From Ectopseudomonas mendocina (GTDB lineage Bacteria; Pseudomonadota; Gammaproteobacteria; Pseudomonadales; Pseudomonadaceae): a DNA stretch of 64,000 nt. A program made the position numbers and the translations under genes. Below are positions 61,293 through 64,000 of this stretch, piece by piece. How positions within the stretch are numbered: position 1 is the stretch's first letter; each line of letters begins with the position of its first letter. The stretch lies in the NCBI RefSeq assembly GCF_016008875.1, contig NZ_JADTQG010000016.1, positions 62,001-126,000 on the forward strand, given 5' to 3'. Below the pieces are notes generated by a model. That model was not told where the DNA came from and ran no database searches. It worked only from the letters and a program-made list of their open reading frames with translations.

Positions 61293-61491
61293 GAAGCCAA
61301 CCCTAACTATTGTGAAAAAAGCTGGCAAGTACGTTAAGAAAATTGGTGAAAAAACGCGTGCGCGGTCGGCAGGCAGCTTTTTGTTGCGGTAATTTTCGGA
61401 ACATCGGGCTTTGATTGCGCAGCGATCGCGCCACCACCGGCCACGACGCGAGCGGGGCCAGCAAGCTGGCTCCCGCAGCGAGGTGCAGGCT

Positions 61492-62742
61492 CTAAGGCGT
61501 CAGGTGCAATGTCGGGCGCAGCTCGCGCATGTCTGCGCCGCTCGGGTGCTGGAACACGCGCAGGCCGAATTCGGGAAGGATGGCCAGCAGATGGTCGAAG
61601 ATGTCCGACTGGATACCCTCATAGGCACTCCATGCCACGGTATTGGTGAAACAGTAGATTTCCAGCGGCAGGCCGTCGGCGGTCGGGCTGAGCTGGCGCA
61701 CCAGCAGGGTCATGTTCTGGTGGACGTTCGGGTTGTGCCGCAGGTAGTGCTCGACGTAGGCGCGGAAGCTGCCAATGTTGGTGATGCGACGGGTGTTGAC
61801 CGCTTCCTTGCCGTGCTCGGCCAGCTTGGTGTTCCAGTCCTGCAGCTCCTGGTCCTTACGGTCGAGGTATTCGTCGAGCAGCATGAAGCGGCGCAAGCGG
61901 GCGACTTCTTCATCGTTGAGAAAGTGCACGCTGGTCTGATCCAGGTACAGCGCGCGCTTGATCCGGCGCCCGCCGGATTCCTGCATGCCGCGCCAGTTCT
62001 TGAACGGGTCGCTGATGAAGCGCTTGGTCGGGATGGTGGTGATGGTCTTGTCGAAGTTCTGCACCTTGACCGTGTGCAGGGCGATATCGATCACGTCGCC
62101 ATCGGCATTGAGCTGCGGCATTTCCACCCAGTCACCGACGCGGATGATGTCGCTGGAGGAAATCTGAACGCTGGCCACCAGCGACAGCAGGGTGTCCTGG
62201 AAAATCAGCATCAGCACGGCGGCCATGGCCCCGAGGCCGGAGAGCAGGATCAGCGGCGAGCGGTCGATCAGTGCGGCCACCATCAGGATCGCCGCGATGG
62301 CATAGATGACGATGGTCACCACCTGGATATAGCCCTTGATGGGCTTCAAATGCGCGTTGGGGCGGCGCTGGTAGAGCGTGTTGATCAGGTTCAGCACACC
62401 GGCGATGGCCAGGGCGATGGTCAGGATGATGAACGCGCTGCAGACGTTCTCCACCACCGTGACCACGGCTTCGGGCAGATGCGGGATCACCTTGATGCCA
62501 GCGGTGAGGATCAGCGCCGGCACGATGTTGGCCAGGCGGCGCACCACATGGGAGTGGCTGAGTACCTTGTCCTGGCCGATGCTGGTCGAACGCAGCGCGC
62601 GGTAGATGCCACGCACGAGAATGCGCTTGACCACCCAGTTGGCGATCCAGGCACCGAGAATCAGCAGGCTCAGGCTGATCAGGGTGTGCAACTCGGGGTA
62701 TTGCTGAAGCCACGCGAGGGTGGCCTGGTACTGTTCTTTCAT
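61492..62742 (-). CDS. MscS family mechanosensitive channel (YbdG-like)
   Basis: 416 residues from the ATG at 62742 (MKEQYQATLAWLQQYPELHT), chosen for GCGAGAGACGCG just before it; ATGs 7 and 24 codons earlier exist. Five hydrophobic segments precede the MscS core: ILLSGLGAMAAVLMLIFQDTLLSLVAS-type pore helix (LSGLGAMAAVLMLIFQDTLL), then the beta domain SSSDIIRVGDWVEMP. The long, charged C-terminal part is that of YbdG-type channels. It opens under osmotic downshock. Confidence 0.9.
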   Translation of the reverse strand: MKEQYQATLAWLQQYPELHTLISLSLLILGAWIANWVVKRILVRGIYRALRSTSIGQDKVLSHSHVVRRLANIVPALILTAGIKVIPHLPEAVVTVVENVCSAFIILTIALAIAGVLNLINTLYQRRPNAHLKPIKGYIQVVTIVIYAIAAILMVAALIDRSPLILLSGLGAMAAVLMLIFQDTLLSLVASVQISSSDIIRVGDWVEMPQLNADGDVIDIALHTVKVQNFDKTITTIPTKRFISDPFKNWRGMQESGGRRIKRALYLDQTSVHFLNDEEVARLRRFMLLDEYLDRKDQELQDWNTKLAEHGKEAVNTRRITNIGSFRAYVEHYLRHNPNVHQNMTLLVRQLSPTADGLPLEIYCFTNTVAWSAYEGIQSDIFDHLLAILPEFGLRVFQHPSGADMRELRPTLHLTP

Positions 62743-62921
62743 CGCGTCTCTCGCTCGTTTCATGACCGCCGCCGCGGGCACGCCGCGCGATGGCGCGCGT
62801 ACCTTAGCAAACACGGGTTGCTGGCGGGCAATCGCGTCAGCATCGGCTGTGTGCGTCTGCAGTCAGTCGCGATAACGCCTGGTGGGTGATCGGCGCGTGT
62901 GGCCCGGCGCCGAGCAGGACA

Positions 62922-63590
62922 TCACCTGGCGTAGGTGTATTCGCCGCCTTTTTCCAGGGCGCGTTGATAGGCAGGGCGGGCATGGATGCGTTCGAGAAAG
63001 GCCATCAGGCGTGGGCGACTTGCGTCCAGGCCGGCGCGAGCGGCGGCGGCTTCCAGCGGGAAGCTCAACTGGATATCGGCGGCGCTGAACTGCTCGCCGG
63101 CGAACCAGGTGCTCTTGCCCAGCTCGCTTTCCAGATAATCGAGATGCAGCTTGAGCTGCGGCGCGACGAAAGCGCTCTTGACCTTCCGCGCGATGCCGCG
63201 GGCGATAGGTTTGACGAAGAAGGGCATCGGGCTGCTTTCCATCTTGTCGAACACCAGCTTTAGCAGCAGCGGCGGCATGGCCGAGCCTTCGGCGTAGTGC
63301 AGCCAGTACGTGCAGCGCAGGCGCTCGGGGCTATCGGCAGCTGGTAGCAGGTGCGGGCCGTAGCGGTTGGCGAGGTAGTCGATGATGGCGCCGGATTCGG
63401 CCATGGTCAGCTCGCCGTCGGTGACCACCGGCGACTTGCCCAGCGGGTGCACCGCGCGTAGTTCCGGCGGAGCGAGCATGGTTTTCGGGTCACGCTCGTA
63501 GCGCTTGATCTGGTAGTCGACGCCCAGCTCTTCGAGCAGCCAGAGGATGCGCTGCGAGCGCGAGTTGTTCAGGTGGTGGACGGTGATCAT
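62922..63590 (-). CDS. Glutathione S-transferase family protein
   Basis: 222 residues, MITVHHLNNSRSQRILWLLE. A thioredoxin-fold N-terminal domain with NNSRSQRILW (active-site Ser/Arg region), the cis-Pro segment GKSPVVTDGELTMAESGAII, and a helical C-terminal domain (YWLHYAEGSAMPPLL). The substrate is unknown. It stands alone and leftward between the channel gene and the M23 peptidase gene. Confidence 0.9.
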   Translation of the reverse strand: MITVHHLNNSRSQRILWLLEELGVDYQIKRYERDPKTMLAPPELRAVHPLGKSPVVTDGELTMAESGAIIDYLANRYGPHLLPAADSPERLRCTYWLHYAEGSAMPPLLLKLVFDKMESSPMPFFVKPIARGIARKVKSAFVAPQLKLHLDYLESELGKSTWFAGEQFSAADIQLSFPLEAAAARAGLDASRPRLMAFLERIHARPAYQRALEKGGEYTYAR

Positions 63591-63680
63591 GGTGGCTCCT
63601 CGGTGCGGTCGGGCAATCGTCGGTCAGCGGGTCGCCGTCAGGTTAGACGCTAACCTGCGGCGGCGCGCAAGTACCTCGGT

Positions 63681-64000
63681 TTATGGCTTGAACGCGCCGA
63701 TGAAGATCGCCGGGTCGACCCGCGCATCGTTGAGGCTGACGTTCCAGTGCAGGTGCGGGCCGGTCGCGCGGCCGGTGGCGCCGACCTTGCCGAGCACGCC
63801 GCCGCGGGCCAGCTCGTCGCCGACCTTCACGCCGATCTCGGACAGGTGGCAGAACATGCTGATCAGGCCCTGGCCGTGGTCGACGAACACCGTCTTGCCA
63901 TTGAAGAAATAGTCGCCCACCAGGATCACCTTGCCCGCTGCCGGTGCTTTGATCGGCGTGCCGCGGTTGGCGGCGAAATCCAGGCCCGAGTGCGGGTTGC
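63681..64000 (-). CDS. M23 family metallopeptidase, C-terminal part
   Basis: The reading frame is open to the right edge, so only the end of the gene is present (105 codons). The LytM domain is clear: PHSGLDFAA (metal His and Asp), ISMFCHLSEIGVKVGD, and the final GPHLHWNVSLNDARVDP with the H-x-H. M23 enzymes cut peptidoglycan cross-bridges; the visible end gives no sign of whether this one is active or an amidase activator. The signal peptide and N-terminal domain are outside the window. Confidence 0.9.
   Translation of the reverse strand, partial: NPHSGLDFAANRGTPIKAPAAGKVILVGDYFFNGKTVFVDHGQGLISMFCHLSEIGVKVGDELARGGVLGKVGATGRATGPHLHWNVSLNDARVDPAIFIGAFKP

Overview
The window is high-GC gammaproteobacterial chromosome. 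Gene order (valS, PA3833-like, holC, pepA, lptF/lptG; tRNA-Leu, queA, tgt, yajC, secDF, suhB, trmJ, cysE, the isc operon, ndk, rlmN, pilF, rodZ, ispG, hisS, yfgM-like, bamB, der; leuA) is that of Pseudomonas. Dispersed GTGGGAGCGG- and GTAGGGCGGGTG-type repeats, TTG/GTG starts and protein sequences fit Pseudomonas sensu lato; I cannot fix the species by eye.

Layout. 1-9.1 kb: 3' part of sbcC, an isochorismatase-like hydrolase, rlmF, a SLC13/DASS-type transporter, a small winged-helix gene and the Na+/H+ antiporters nhaD and nhaC. 9.1-18.2 kb: valS, a small conserved gene, holC and pepA (leftward); the LPS export permease genes lptF-lptG (rightward); an RDD membrane protein and a cold-shock protein. 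18.22-31.75 kb: an integrated element of about 13.5 kb. 31.7-47.3 kb: tRNA-Leu(CAA), a periplasmic binding protein, queA-tgt-yajC-secD-secF, a glycine-zipper protein, suhB, trmJ-cysE and iscR-iscS-iscU-iscA-hscB-hscA-fdx-iscX. 47.5-56.7 kb: ndk-rlmN-pilF-rodZ-ispG-hisS-yfgM-like-bamB-der. 56.8-64 kb: an aminotransferase/omega-amidase pair, a small membrane protein, leuA with a possible leader peptide, an MscS channel, a GST and the 3' end of an M23 peptidase gene.

The element is the most interesting part. It sits in the 3' end of tRNA-Leu(CAA), with a partial duplicate of that end at the far junction, matched pairs of TGCCCCTAA sites (likely integrase arm sites) at both ends, and the presumed original tRNA terminator stranded at 18.2 kb. 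All genes read leftward: P4-type integrase, an AT-rich cargo gene, AlpA-type regulator, winged-helix protein, KilA-N protein, a small gene, then a 260-bp noncoding segment built like the antisense-RNA immunity regions of phage P1 (c4) and satellite P4 (cI). After that come six tiny overlapping genes, a winged-helix replication-type protein with four palindromic iterons at its 3' end, two small genes, two large genes resembling podovirus DNA-ejection proteins, a ribbon-helix-helix protein and a further small protein. No capsid, portal, terminase, tail or lysis gene is present. I read it as a phage-satellite-like element with its own RNA switch, origin and ejection proteins. The satellite lifestyle is inference; the architecture is visible in the sequence.

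Two copies of a MITE-like repeat (5.5 and 35.4 kb) lie in the backbone, one of them between yajC and secD.
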